NCBI GenBank assembly: GCA_918807975.1
Contig: OU964925.1
Location: forward strand, 25,393,608-25,457,607
DNA: 64,000 bases
Source of the DNA: Aplidium turbinatum
Lineage: Eukaryota; Chordata; Ascidiacea; Aplousobranchia; Polyclinidae
Direction: 5' to 3'
Notes under the pieces: model-generated
Told to the model about the DNA's origin: nothing
The model's database searches: none
Seen by the model: only the letters and a program-made list of their open reading frames with translations
Shown here: positions 42,901 through 55,200 of the stretch, piece by piece
Numbering within the stretch: the first letter of the stretch is position 1
Layout of the letters: the number at the start of each line of letters is the position of its first letter
Made by a program: the position numbers and the translations under genes

Positions 42901-45752
42901 GGCTGTAGAGGTTTTAGAAAGTAATTTAACTAAGTTATATACGTTTGATGTATGTTTAAGTTCAAATGTTTATTTGCAGCCTTTGTTTTTGTACATGTCA
43001 TTCCAATCAGTTCACTTCCCATTAGAAGCACCGCAAAAATACATAGACATGTACTCGCACATCAAGAACAACAATAGACGATTGTATTCTGCCATGGTAA
43101 CTGCAATGGATGATGTTGTAGGCTCAATTATTAGAGATATGCAAGAGCAAAAGATGTGGGAAAACACTGTTACCATATTTACCACAGGTAAATTTACTGA
43201 CAAATTATTGTTTCCATTCCAAAGCAATAAAAAAAAAAGCCTAATGACTTCTTCATCGTTGTCCTTCCATCTTCCATTCACCTTCTTTATCTTGCATTTT
43301 TGGAGCATATTTTACGTCATGTGATAGTTTCTAAGGTTTTTTGTTCTTCGGTGGTGGTGCAAGAGAATACTATGTTTAATCCACAGTCCGCACTCACATT
43401 AGACAATGTCCGAAATATCCTACAGGCGCAAATTTGTTAACATCTTCACCTGTTCTGTGACTGTCAGCAATCAGCATCCATTTGGGACTGTTTCTTTTCG
43501 TCGATCTACCATTGTGACTGTTATGGTATGAGTATTGTCATATTGTGTTATATGGTTTAAGAACAAACGTTGTGTTTGGTTTCAGATGTGATCATAATAT
43601 GGTCCCTGAACACTGAGTGAACAGACTATAAATCTAAATAAAATACTTCTATCCATTCTCCGTTTTATATCAGTTGTGATAAAACAACTTCATTTTCAGA
43701 TAACGGAGGTCAAACCCTTTATGGCGGCAACAACTGGCCTTTGCGAGGTCGCAAGGCCACGTTATGGGAAGGTGGTGTGAGAGCAGTTGGCATCGCTCAT
43801 GGTGCCGGCATTGAAGACACACCGAGAGTCAGCAGAGGTTGGTGATGGAAATTAAAGTATAATTTTGACAAATCAATAACTCGTGACTTCAGTAAAAGGA
43901 ATATTGTGATCTGGAGCAAACATGTTGCTTTGGCGTTGATTTATATAGGCAACTGTTGCCAGTTTGTAATTATCTGGTCGTGATGGTAAATTGTCTCTCC
44001 GGTTGGGTTGCGTTAAAACTTGTTTTGAACGATTCATCATAAATTTACCCAATCGACCCCATTTATTTGCGTTTTCTTTATGTGCCATAAAACTCTCGGA
44101 CACATAATCTAATAACCTTCTTTTCTTTTTGGATTATCAGAACTTATGCACATTTCTGATTGGTTCCCGACTCTAATCACTGTTGCCGGTGGCAACACAA
44201 ACGGGACGAAACCATTAGACAGTTACAATGTATGGGATGCCATAGCCAAGCCCCATACCAAGTCACCAAGGGAAGAGCTGTTGCATAACATCGATCCCTT
44301 GTTCAAGCGAGCTTACGGTGGTGACCCGATATTAAAGCCTTATCCGAATCGTCATGGAGTCGACACACGTCACGGCCATTCAGCGATTCGAAAAGGAAAC
44401 TGGAAGCTGTTCACTGGTGACCCAGGTAGGGATAATAATAGCATATGTAATAGTTTATGGTACAGTTAAAGCTTTTTTTCGATAAATTATGCTAATTTTA
44501 AAATTGACCAAAGCTTACCTTTTGACCACCGCGAGTCAGAAAAATTCAACTATTGACTGTAGCTGTGTCAGGAATTTTACGTCACTGGGAAAATTTTAAG
44601 ATACAGTACTATTACACAACTGCTGTGTAATATGGATCATCAAATCTGTTAGAAGAAAGTCGACTGTTCCTTGTCTAATGTTGATTCAGTTATATAAATA
44701 ATTAAATATATAAAAATAATTGAAAGATTTTAATCAAAACAAGCAACCAAAACACAATCAAAACAACGAACACATCACACAGTATAAAAGTTAATATACA
44801 ACAACAACAACAACAGTTATGAGTCATTCTTGTCTTGGTCTTTATATTTTTATTAAACTTTGGTATAAATTTAGCGTCACTGCCAGTAGTGAGCCACTGG
44901 CCCATAGCTACTACACAAAACCAGGTGACCCGTATTATACAACAGCACAACCTTTTTGTAATTTCTCTTCCCATCAAATCACTTCAAAACTTCTTGCTAC
45001 ACTGCATAGATGTTCCGTGAATGTTTTAAGCTTTCAATCATTTTTCTACTCGCACAAGCTTCAACGCTGTACCGTAACTTATTTGCGTTGAAGCAAAAAT
45101 TCTAACAACTCCCACCAAAACCCAATCACCACGCTGCTGCATTCACCCAAACTAAATTTCCATCAAACTTTGCGTTTCTTTCAAGTTGTACAAGAACCGT
45201 GACCACAAGCCCTTTTCAAATACGCCAAACAAGGGTGGACCGTATTACCAATTGGCCCATCACGCATTTTTTTCCACAACTATTCAAGGTCTTCACGTAA
45301 TATTCAAACAAATCTTCGCAACTATATCATTTCCGTGAATTCGCAGTTATGTTCTAAATCTAACGTGTGCTGTAGTGTACACTGCATGTGCTGACGCATA
45401 TCATTAATATACTGGGTGTTTTTTTCACGCAGGGCACGATACTTGGGATCCTGTGCCGACAATATACGCGAACACAACTTTCGATGCGTCGTGCCTGGTT
45501 TCAAATGGCCATCACCCAGACTGTCCCACTAAGCCAACAGCCACCGAAGTAGTCCCAAGTGTCCGGTTATACCACATCGTCAACGACCCTGAAGAGCGGA
45601 ATGACCTTTCCGGTGTTAACCCTCTTATCGTTGATGAAATGTTGGAACGGATAGCAGCTTACAATAGAACAGCTGTACCAGTTCAGTTCCCTGATCCTGA
45701 CCCCCGTTGCGACCCCTCTTTGAGGGGGGGTGTATGGGGGCCTTGGGGATAG
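36935..45752 (+). CDS. ARSB: Arylsulfatase B (N-acetylgalactosamine-4-sulfatase)
   Basis: A lysosomal sulfatase that removes 4-sulfate from N-acetylgalactosamine in dermatan and chondroitin sulfate. Eight exons: 36935-37105, 39061-39150, 39413-39599, 40037-40233, 42980-43187, 43700-43837, 44141-44425 and 45433-45752, all GT-AG with matching phases, giving 531 residues (human 533). Residues 1-26 form a signal peptide ([17 protein letters not shown]). Catalytic residues are all present: metal-binding Asp36-Asp37 (ADDLG), the formylglycine cysteine Cys74 with Arg78 (CTPSR), Lys128 and His130 (GKWHLG), His227 (QSVH), Asp285-Asn286 (DNGG), and the [11 protein letters not shown] loop. The protein ends [17 protein letters not shown], as in vertebrates. 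The start at 36935 was chosen because it puts the signal peptide first; ATGs at 36839 and 36884 would add 17-32 residues. Introns 1 and 4 carry transposons. The gene looks intact. Confidence 0.96.
37253..38371. mobile_element. hAT-type element with GATCTTGAAGATC arrays at both ends
   Basis: The ends CAGAGATGGGCGTGATCTTG and GTGATCTTGCCCATCTCTG are inverted and flanked by exact 8-bp duplications GTGGTAGC (37245-37252 and 38372-38379). Inside each end the palindromic unit GATCTTGATCTTCAAGATCA is repeated, about three to four times at the left and about six at the right (38226-38344). The interior is AT-rich and non-coding. It lies in ARSB intron 1. Confidence 0.88.
38380..39060 (+). other. Rest of ARSB intron 1
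   Basis: No further gene or bounded repeat was recognised between the intron-1 transposon and exon 2. The acceptor is CCATTTCAG at 39052-39060. Confidence 0.5.
40347..40523 (-). mobile_element. 5'-truncated copy of the 10983-14185 LINE
   Basis: On the minus strand the sequence follows the last 200 bases of the large LINE: TGGAAGGTCTGTGTGTCTTG, GGCTGCTCTTTATTAGTCTT, CCAGTGTAGTCTGGAAACAT and AATAGACCCTCGGCCCCAGA all align, ending at AGAAGCTCA. It encodes the same end fragment, WKVCVSWMM. It lies in ARSB intron 4, just after exon 4, antisense to the gene. Confidence 0.88.
40568..40670 (+). repeat. tRNA-derived SINE, family 1, copy 1
   Basis: GCTTGGCCGAGTGGTGAAAA has a good Pol III A box and GTCGGTTCGACACCGC a good B box about 40 bases later, as in Leu/Ser-type tRNAs. 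The following CAGAGCACGCGGCTGTGTCT and AAAACACC match 57565-57690. Two copies in two different genes indicate a SINE family. It lies in ARSB intron 4. Confidence 0.68.
40711..40770. repeat. CAGAC-GTCATTTTTAC small repeat, copy
   Basis: CAGACAGCAATATCTGTCAT followed by TTTTACATTATTGATTCAAC and ATAAAAATGAC forms a hairpin and resembles 61593-61687. A third partial copy, CAGACAGCAAAATCAGTCAT, is at 48171-48190. Confidence 0.5.
40871..42462. mobile_element. CATAGGCG-family DNA element, interrupted
   Basis: It begins CATAGGCGTCGATTTTTTC and ends CCTATTTCGACGCCTATG. AATACTAC flanks it exactly (40863-40870 and 42463-42470). A repeat at 50681-50731 has the same flanks joined with one AATACTAC, which is the empty site. 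GGGTGGGC motifs lie near both ends. A nested element occupies 41045-41604. Open frames inside (for example 42117-42515) resemble nothing I know. It lies in ARSB intron 4. Confidence 0.9.
41045..41604. mobile_element. TAGGCTTACCATA element, nested
   Basis: TAGGCTTACCATA at the left and TATGGTAAGCCTA at the right are perfect inverts, flanked by exact 8-bp duplications TTCATGTT (41037-41044 and 41605-41612). Inside the ends AAAACGGGAC occurs in the same orientation near each end, with GGGACTGTCCC near the right. The element is non-coding and hAT-like by duplication length. It sits inside 40871-42462. Confidence 0.88.
42471..42979 (+). other. Rest of ARSB intron 4
   Basis: The first 30 bases continue the repeat that hosts the CATAGGCG element. 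A second short repeat at 42879-42950 (TTTTAGGGTGAAACAGGCTG) recurs at 50606-50660. The acceptor before exon 5 is TATTTGCAG. Confidence 0.5.
43188..43699 (+). other. ARSB intron 5
   Basis: A GT-AG intron with no gene or repeat recognised. Confidence 0.6.
44426..45432 (+). other. ARSB intron 7
   Basis: No gene was recognised. A short CAA microsatellite lies at about 44800-44815. Open frames on both strands here are short and unlike known proteins. Confidence 0.6.
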
Positions 45753-46252
45753 ACCTGATGTTGCTGAACTGAACCTGCCATTGTGTGTGCATATTTGAAA
45801 TTATGTTTTGTATACGGTACCAAGAGGAGCATGCATATTGTGTTATTGTCGTCATGATATTCAACAATCCATATGTCGATCCGTTTCCTACACAAGGTCA
45901 TGTCACATATTTTTACTGCAGATACGTGCTTTAGTATGATCTCATGCCATTCATATCTGTTGTTTTATCCAAGTTGTTGCAGTGGATGTGCACTTATTTT
46001 ACATGCAGGAAAAGAATGCAATGTTTTACTGTACTAATCAGCAACACCGTTTTTTTAGTAAATTTAAAGCCTGTGTGTTGTAACCCCATCTCCTCCCCAT
46101 GATGATGCGGTATCTGTAATATCAAAGCTGGTTTAAAACAGCTCTAATATTTGTGTTGCAGAGCTATTGTGCAATACAGTGCTTATATTTATTACCACAC
46201 AACCATTTGAAAAAAGTGGATTTATTATGCGATTTTTTAACATGAAAACAGT
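45753..46252. other. Convergent 3' flanks of ARSB and NUP205
   Basis: Five hundred bases separate the two stop codons. NUP205 has two AATAAA hexamers in this space on its strand. ARSB has no AATAAA that I can see on its own strand, so its 3' end may use a variant signal or overlap the NUP205 transcript. Confidence 0.6.
46188..46226 (-). promoter_or_regulatory. Candidate NUP205 polyadenylation signals
   Basis: TTTATT at 46221-46226 and 46188-46193 reads AATAAA on the minus strand, 27 and 60 bases after the NUP205 stop. Either would give a very short 3' UTR. Confidence 0.5.
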
Positions 46253-49200
46253 TCAGCTAAGTTGCAGTCTGATGCATTGCATTCGTCGGACCAGCGGCCG
46301 AATGAATGATCCCTTGGACTCGACAGAGGACAACTTCTTCAGGAAAGAGTCGGTGATGCAGGCAGGCAGTTCAGCTTTCAATCTGTCGATGTCACTGGGA
46401 CGTAGGGTGTTTCTCGCATCCAGCGAAGTGTTCGAGAGATCTGTGGAAACATTTGAAAAATGACGAACGGGATGTTCTACATTTACGATGACAAGCCAAG
46501 CGTGCACCAACCTTGCAGTATCTTCGACTTGAAGCGACCATCAGCACCAGAAGGATAGAGGATGTTCTCTCTGGACGTCTCCATGGTGACGGCACGTAGT
46601 AAGTAGTAGTCGGTGTGTTGCCAGAGGAGATACATGCAGTTCTCCAGCACGTACAAAAGGCACTGGGTTAGCTTGCTCTAAAAACAGGAATAAACTGGTT
46701 TTTAAAGCTACACTTAACCTTAACCCAGCCAATAGAATTGCTCTTAATATCAAATTGTGCTAGTTCACAGGCATGACGGAATTTGATGAGTACCACCTCA
46801 CCTTAGTTTCGATTGTGTCCTTCAACTTCTGCGATGCTAGTCTTTGTTCTTGGGGAACAGAAAGTTGGATAACATCAGTGTGTGGAACAAGAATCTAAAC
46901 AATGTACATGGGAAGCGGCATTTCGTCAGCTTTTCACAAAAGGTGATCAATTAAAACTCCAGAATAAACCTGCTCCTTTAAAATTTAAATCAATTGCGAG
47001 GCTAACTGTGTTACATAATATAACCAGAGATGTGGGGTCGGAATATAAATTGAAACATCCGGTTTATCTTTTAAAAAGCCACCCAAAACACCTTAATATT
47101 CAAACAACTTCCCACTCCTTCTTTTAATTAGTGAGTCAACCAACCTCTTTAAGATCCTGTGAGCTGAGAGTATCAATATTTTCCACCTTGTACTCAAGTT
47201 GAGTGACGAGATCCCTCTCCGAGAGCAATCTTCCCAACATCTGACGGAGTAGCTGCACGAGGAGACTCAATGATGGCTTTTGGGAATCATCTTGAAATGC
47301 AAAACTCAGCTAATAAATCCTTTTTGATTGAAACCAAGTAAAAAGACGAACTTTTTAAGATATTTCTTGGAAAAGTTATTTCTTTTGATCTTGCAACCCT
47401 GAATATGAACTTTTCCAACCCACTAGATCGCAGAGCGTGAAAAGAGACTTCGCTTTTGACAGGCCATACCCTCGAGATGAGGGTTAGTTCACTACTGGCC
47501 AGTATAATCAAAACTGTTGATGATTAATTATTAAATGGAATTTGACTAATTTTTAACCTGAGGGGATTCGAAAAAAGTGATGAATTAGGCGAACTAACGA
47601 AATATGCAAACAAGTCAAAACTGTGACGACTTCTGTCGTGACGAACTCCAATGTATTATTAAAACCTTTTCCGAGAAACACGTTGAGTTAGAGAACAGAA
47701 TACACTAAAGTTTCGAGAAAGTCAGAAACTTACTTGGAAACACGCTCGTGTTTGACGGTTCTGCAATCTCAGGTGAGAACAAGAGTGCTGAGTCACCGTC
47801 GCTGGAGTGAGTTATGATGACTCGGCAGTACGTGAGGATATTGGCGGCAATTTCGTGCATGAGCAGGACAGTCTGTTGCAGCATGGATTATTAGAACACA
47901 AATACTTTCGTAAACCACCAGCTTATAACGAGATAGCTGATCAAAATAAAAAAACGGTCAGCTAAAACGTTTCAGTGAAAAATAATTCAATAAACGAATA
48001 CCAATGTGAGCTTGCCTACCTGATCGTACAATTCTGGGTTAGTCATCTTAGATTTCATATTGCTAAGCATTTCGTCCGATAGTAAAAACTGTGGAAGCAG
48101 GTACAACATCTGGCGCTGTAACAAAAACAACAGCAATGAGAATCGCTTCAAGTGAAACTTATTTGCCACTCAGACAGCAAAATCAGTCATTTGCTCTCTG
48201 GTAGGTTACGTGAAAATAAACCGGATTTCACAAAACCGCAACTGTTTACAAACATACTTGGATTCTCAGCAAGTGCGCTTGAATCTCAATAAGCACAGCT
48301 TGGGGGACATTGGGGTAAAGGGTTGGGTCCCCGAAATCTTGCCCCGCAGACTGACCTAAAATTCCAGTTATCAACTTCAGCTCCGTCAAAGTCTGAAACA
48401 TGAAAGAAAATGCTCTAAACCACTGAAAATGCACAGAAATAGGTTGATTATGAAGGTTATTTACCAGAAACTAAATACATCTTTTGGAGTTCATTATAAA
48501 ATGTTGCGAGTCAGTAAAACACTGTTGTGCTCATAATGCCATGCCATGGACAAAGGCTGCTAAATCTTATAATAAAACAATCAAAACCAGCTTAAATAAC
48601 AAGAGGGACGCATTTGTATTGCTGGAACGCATTAATAGTGCAGTATGTGTATGAAGAGATTAGTTTTTATTTTACAGAAATAAAGAAAAAATAGTTGAAC
48701 CTTCATCAATACAGCCATTGCACAAATAACTTTGATCGATTAAAAATGAAACACCTGAAGGTCGTTGGAGGAAAGAATCAACATCGTAGACACAAGAGCC
48801 TGGTGGTGGGATAGGATGAACTCGAGCACGAGAGCACACGCTTCATGATGTGAGGGTCCACCTGCATACAGATGAAAGATCAATGGGATTCGTCGCTTAA
48901 TGGCAACTGAAGTATCACGTTACCTAATATACTATTTTGCAATACACAATTATTTACTGATCTTGAATCACTGCACAGATGCTACAGTATTCTGCAGGAC
49001 GATAGGTATTTAGCATTTAAACAATCTTTGTCTTGAAATCACTCATAACCTACCTAGTTCAGTGAGTAGTGCAGAACACAGGTGCAAAACGGGAAAGAGG
49101 AGCTGTCGATATCTCGACAAGCCATTCATCGCTGACGATTCTAAAATCATAAACGGATATTAAGCATTGACAGAATATTAATAGTTGAGCGATTTCACTG

Positions 49201-52200
49201 CTGTTCCTTCTGGGCACAATCATCAGATTGAACCGATTGTTGAGTCATTTAGAAGTAACTATCATCACCGAGCTGCAGTATTACACACAGCAAACCGGAA
49301 CAGACTCAACACTGGTTCATTTAAATTTAGGTGAAACAACATTACTATGCGATAAATTAATGATTTCCCACCAACTACTATAGTTTGTGTCGATGAAAAC
49401 TTTAAAAGGGGTTCCACAAACGCATTCATTTCAGGAAAAAAAATTATGCAGTGAAATTCATACATTCAAGAATATTCTCGCAAAATTTTACTTTCACAAT
49501 TTTTTCAGATTAGCAGGTCAGATCCAGTGATCTGTGACTACAGATTGAGAACCAGCGGGTACGGAAACACTCCACAGGTAATATTTCATCAATCAAGTAC
49601 CTTCGGCGTGCTCCATGTTAGGTCTCATGTCAAGAAAACCACACTTTGACAATGCTGGCAAGATCTGGCCGTCTATGACCGCCCTTGCGCCACCTGGCGA
49701 ATGAACGATGGAACACAACAACGCCATCTTTTGCTCGTAGATGTAAACAGCGCGAATGGGGCCAGATGAAGGGTTCAAGTATTTTTGAAGACAAGCGTCA
49801 CTATCAAGGAAGCTGCGAGAAAACATCAGGAGTACACTTAATGTTGAAAAATATACTACTGTAATGACAAATAGATCAGTAGGCCAAAATGGGTCGAGGG
49901 TCTTCACAAAAAAAAGTTTTTTTCTGAAAGTCGAAGTTATTTTAAATTGTCTATTGAACATTTTTAAATTCGTGTCTTCTTATGCAAAAAGCAATTTGAT
50001 TAAAAAGCCGCAAGGTTTGTTGGTGATCTTGCGTATATATTTGCTCATTAAACAAGTTTAGGGAATGGTAACTGTATGTGATGTATTTGCTCAATACGTA
50101 TTGGAGTAGTCATGTTGAAAAGCAAATAAACAATCTCTCTCTAAAAGACTAACGGGCCAACAGTTTAGACTTTGCCAGTGAAAATCATAACACCTCTACC
50201 GAGCTTTTTAATTAAATACAGCGTACAGAAGAAGGTAGCTTGATGTACTCAACGTTGCTTAGTCGCCAGAGAGCACAGATAAGTTGCATTATGGAGTGTA
50301 TACCAACCTGCTTGCTATGTGGTTGATGTATCCATTCTTGATCATGAACTGCAGCCAGAGCTGCTCGTTGTCTATCTGTAGGAGGGAATCCAGGCACCCA
50401 AATGCAAGCACACGACAGATGCTGTGACCTGTCAATCATTATTTAAAGTTCAATAACTTTCAGTGTGACAGTAACCAGAAGGAATAGTATGCTGTGTTTG
50501 CTACAGGCAATACATTTTCACATCACCACATTCATATGCTCCGAATACATCAACGTCGTGCTTCTAAGATAACTTCCAGAATTACGCTTTCAATAAAAAA
50601 ATAAACACCTTTAGGGTGAAACAGGCTGTCAAGGGTTGAGAGATTAGTAACTATATTTGATTTAATTCGCTCTGCTTGGCTTTTTGCTTGGCATTGAGCA
50701 CTTTTTGTAGTATTAATAGTATTTATTGTTTAAATAACTAATAAATACTAACTGCGCGTTACCTTTACATTAATTACTGCATCGGTACTTTTTAGTAAGC
50801 TACAGCAACTGCTAGCATGTGCTTACCGTTGAAGGCATCCTTGCAGAGCAAATCTTTAAAGCTCTCTCCGTGATCCTTGAATAGGCGAACGTTCTCGCGC
50901 GTGACGTAGGCATAGACGTCATCACTGGCGGCACGGAGGCCAGTGTAGCTGGAAGATTCTGTAACAAGAAGTATGTTGGCTCTTACGCGGAAAAGGGAAA
51001 TAGTTTTATCGTTACATTTGGTGAGAGTTCAGGGTAATTAAAACAGTTACGAGTTTCTCTTACAATAAACTGTTGAATGTTTTAATAAATCAATGCGAAA
51101 AACCTACTTGACTTTTTCTGTTTGGTCTGTTGGCACAGCTGCAAGTAGTGCAGTAAGGAAGCATAAAGATGGATTCGGATTTTTTGGTTCGTCCCCGATT
51201 GCAACAACCACTCTACAATGCCACGAATGGTCACCTGTTTGTAAATAGACTCTGGTGACGTATATAATATACATGCTATTATTAAAAGTTATGCTGCCTT
51301 TAGCTTTGCAGCGACGACGAGGGTGAACTAAATGAAAGTTGTGTTGTACGAAAGTCGGTGTAAAAATCGGTCACAAAATCTTTTAATACAAATTATTTTT
51401 ACTAAAAAAATTGAAATTAACGCTTGAAACTTTTTTTTAAGACAAATGATCTTGGAAACAGAGTGAAAACAACGAATAAAGATAGAAATTACAGTTGAAC
51501 AAAATTGGAACATAGTCTATTTGTGACAACATGTTTTGGGGGAATAGGTTTAAACGTAATCTTATCGGTTTTGCTTTTTTTTTCAAATAAAGCAAAGGTA
51601 TTTAAGAACCTGAAAGGTGGTCAGATAGTTGATTATGTCTTGTGGTAATCCTTCATCGTCCACATCCAGTCTAAACACGAAAAAACAAGAAAGTTGTTTC
51701 AAGCAATTGATGAATTTGAACAACGCCTGTCAGCTTCTTAACATTCACTCACCTGCTTGCAGATAGAGAAGCGATCAAGCTCGATCTTATTTGCAGCACC
51801 AGTGTCAAAGCAAGGGCGGCCATGGGAGATGTTAGCTCCTGCACTGCATCATTCTCAAGCACAGACTTGACAATGTGCTGGAGGATTGCAAACAAAACCT
51901 GGAGAGACAAGAAACTGAATCATCTTACCACCTGGAAAGAGTTGCCTGTTTGCACTTCAACGTCCAATAAAAACTGAGGTGAAAATGACGACTTTTGTTG
52001 ATTGGGTCACTACATCACATCTAGAAATATATACTCTTCGAAGTTTGAATCAATATAAAAAAAAATTCAAGCTGGCTATTAAAGCTGCTGGCCATCGATC
52101 GCCCTTGCTCAGTTCAGCAACTAGCCACTAAGGCAAATCAGGAAAAAAATATTTTTTTCACTTGAGCTTGCTGAATACAATGAAGAAAACGAAGCAGCAG

Positions 52201-55200
52201 TCGATTACTGGACAACTACTGACCTGGCGTCGAGTAGACTTTGGCAAGATATCGTCCGGACATGAAGTGAGGGAGATCTCCAATGCTTGTTTCCAGGAGG
52301 AAAGGAAGTGAAGCTTACCATGAAGACTTTCTCTCATCTTGTTTCGTTCTACTGCTGTTTGGAGGATGTTCTAAACAGATGAGGGAGGAGAACTATTGAG
52401 AAGGAAAACCAGCAATGAGAACCATTTAAAGTACATCAGGTGCAGATCTGGACTGCTCTAAAACCAAAGAGCATACCGAGGATTAAAGTTACCAACGGTT
52501 AGAAACCCTTCCACGTTACTGCGTTGACATTTGCAAAGTCAAGTGGCGATGTCTTCTTAACATCATCAACTACTTTCCTCCTGATGAAAGTTGGGTAAAA
52601 TGCGTCATCGTTCACAGTGATTTACGGCAGTTTTATAACTCAATTTTGTAATGTAAGCCATCTTCTACTGCTTCCAAGCTGCAAAGAAATACCTGCATGT
52701 CGTGACGGGCCAGTCGTTTGCGGTTGATATCGTCCACACTGAGGGTACTCAAGCTAGACTCCAACAGACGGTGAAGCATCTGGTGAAAGATACGAAGCTG
52801 TTGGCATCTTTACACTGAGCTATTACCTCAGGCAGCTAATCAATCGTCTACCAACGCTGAATCAACGTAAAAATCGATTGATTTTTCTTTCTGGGACACT
52901 ATTTTAATGACTATATTGTGTTACACAGGGGTTCCCAACCTGTGGTACGCGTACCACTAGTGGTACGCGAAGGTTTGTCAGGTGGTACGCAGGTAACTTC
53001 CGTTTTTTTCACAACTTTATATTTTATTTATATGGTTTTGTTTACAAAATTTTTTTTCCCGAAGCCTATTCGTATTGTTACGTAGCTATTCCTGTTGTTT
53101 CGCATCATTACGATCTTCAAAATGCAGGTCAGGTCAATTATCAACAAGGAGCAGAGTTGCTTTGAAAAACCGTACAACGGTGCGGGGCAGTGGGCGTTAA
53201 TTATCTCAAATGATTGCTCTTCATAGATATCATCTACTGTTTTATAGCTTAAGCTACAAATAGCGTTGAATAATGCTAGTTGTAAGCTAAAAATAGATCG
53301 GAATAAAATGTTTAATAAAGGTTACACGGAATGTTCTCCAAGAAAGTTCTGGCTCAGTATGGCCTCTTCATATTCAACGCTAGCTTCCATGCTGTTCCAC
53401 AGGTAGGCCTACTGATTTTCCCTTCCTCGTGAGAATGCGAGCAGGGATTTTTAGTCATGATGAACATCAAGTCAAAAAATCGAAATCGACTTATAGGTGC
53501 GTCCAGAAATGACTTTCGATGCGCTGTTGGCAAATTTACACCGCGCATCGACCAATTGGTGGATAGTAAACAAAAATCTCATTAAATTTAGTTGTGGTGC
53601 TTTAGTGTTATTTTAGTATTATTCTAGGCCAATATTATTGTTCTGAATAAAATATGATTCGATCAAATTAGTTGTTCTGCAAGAAGTAGTACGCTTGGCA
53701 ATACAGAGCGTCCAAGTGGTACGAGATCATAAAAAGGTTGGGAATCCCTGTTTACAAGAAGAAGGTATGGTGTTCCATGCATTCGGTTTTCCAATAGAAT
53801 TTAGATATAAAAATATATGTATTGGGAAATAACTAACTTTTATGTCACAGAACACAACTCCATGCTCGTTGTTCGATTCACACGACTTGATGCCTTCCTC
53901 TACAACCGAAGGAACAAACTGATCCAGTACGAGTGGAGCTGGAAAAGCCTGGGTAAAAGACAAAACTGATTTTAAATACAGGTTAATAGATGCAAGGAAA
54001 TGACGTTTTTTAACGTAATAAGCACTGCAAAAGATATTTAGTTTAAGTGGCCACCAAAAATTAAAACCGCATTTTTCACAGCAATACTTGATTTTAAAGT
54101 CATCACATTCTTTCAATGTAAATTGCAAGGCCCATAGACTAAGTCGCTGTTTTTTTAAATCACACATCTTCTTTGAATGCAGCAATATATTACTTGGTTC
54201 AAATCAACGATACCAAACACTCGGATCATTGTGATGATCGCAGATACTGGCTTGGGGGGCATGGACAAAAACGAGGTGGAATGAAGGGCCGATTCGCCCA
54301 AGGTCATGTCGGACAGGGTGGCAGATTGGTTGATGGCAGACGATGTTTGGTCAGACCTTGAGGACATTGGTTGGCTGTAGAGCACCTGAACATTGTAATA
54401 ATGGTTCGGTGAATTTAGATTTGTTTGAAATCGGTCGCCAGACCACTCGGCATGCGACAACTCAGCAAGTACATTTCAGCAACTGTCAACTTAGCAAATG
54501 AGATTTACTTGCTCAGTTCGGACTTGCTTGGTCATCGCTTGACAAACTGAATTTGCTGACTTGCGACACTCCAAGTTTGGGTTTACTCAATAGTTACTTT
54601 CTCAGTATCATCATTTGCCAACTTCAGCCATTTTTGAAATGTTGCTAGCTCAGTTGTCACTTGCTCAGTTCACAGTGTTCACACCTGCTGACTTGTAGGA
54701 AACTCTTGAAACCACCGTGTATTCAATGTCGCATTTCTGGTACAGAACACCACGCACAAGTTACCACGCATATTTTTATTGCCACACTGATGTCACATCA
54801 CGTAGTACAGATGGAGTTTCACTTTTTGTTCGGAAAACGGCAGTGAAAATAACAGTAAAATTATGTTCTGGTGATGTATCAAAACAACTCAAAAAATATT
54901 GACATAGCAGTAAAATCAAAAATATCATGAATTTCGTGTTAAAATGTCACGTCATACTATGACGCCACGTGAAGCCTTCCTATTCTATGACGTGAAAACC
55001 ACTATTATAATCAAAAACTTGTTTTATAAATAACGAGCTGTTTTGAACTAAAAAAATCTTTACCTGAATAAGTCTTTGGGTGTTTGTTCGTTGTTGTTTA
55101 GCGGCAAGTACATGCAATTCAATGGCGGCGGTTTTCAACAGCCACGACTGCTGCATCAAGGTGCTGTTGGTGACGACAGCTGTGAAGTGATGACGTCAGA

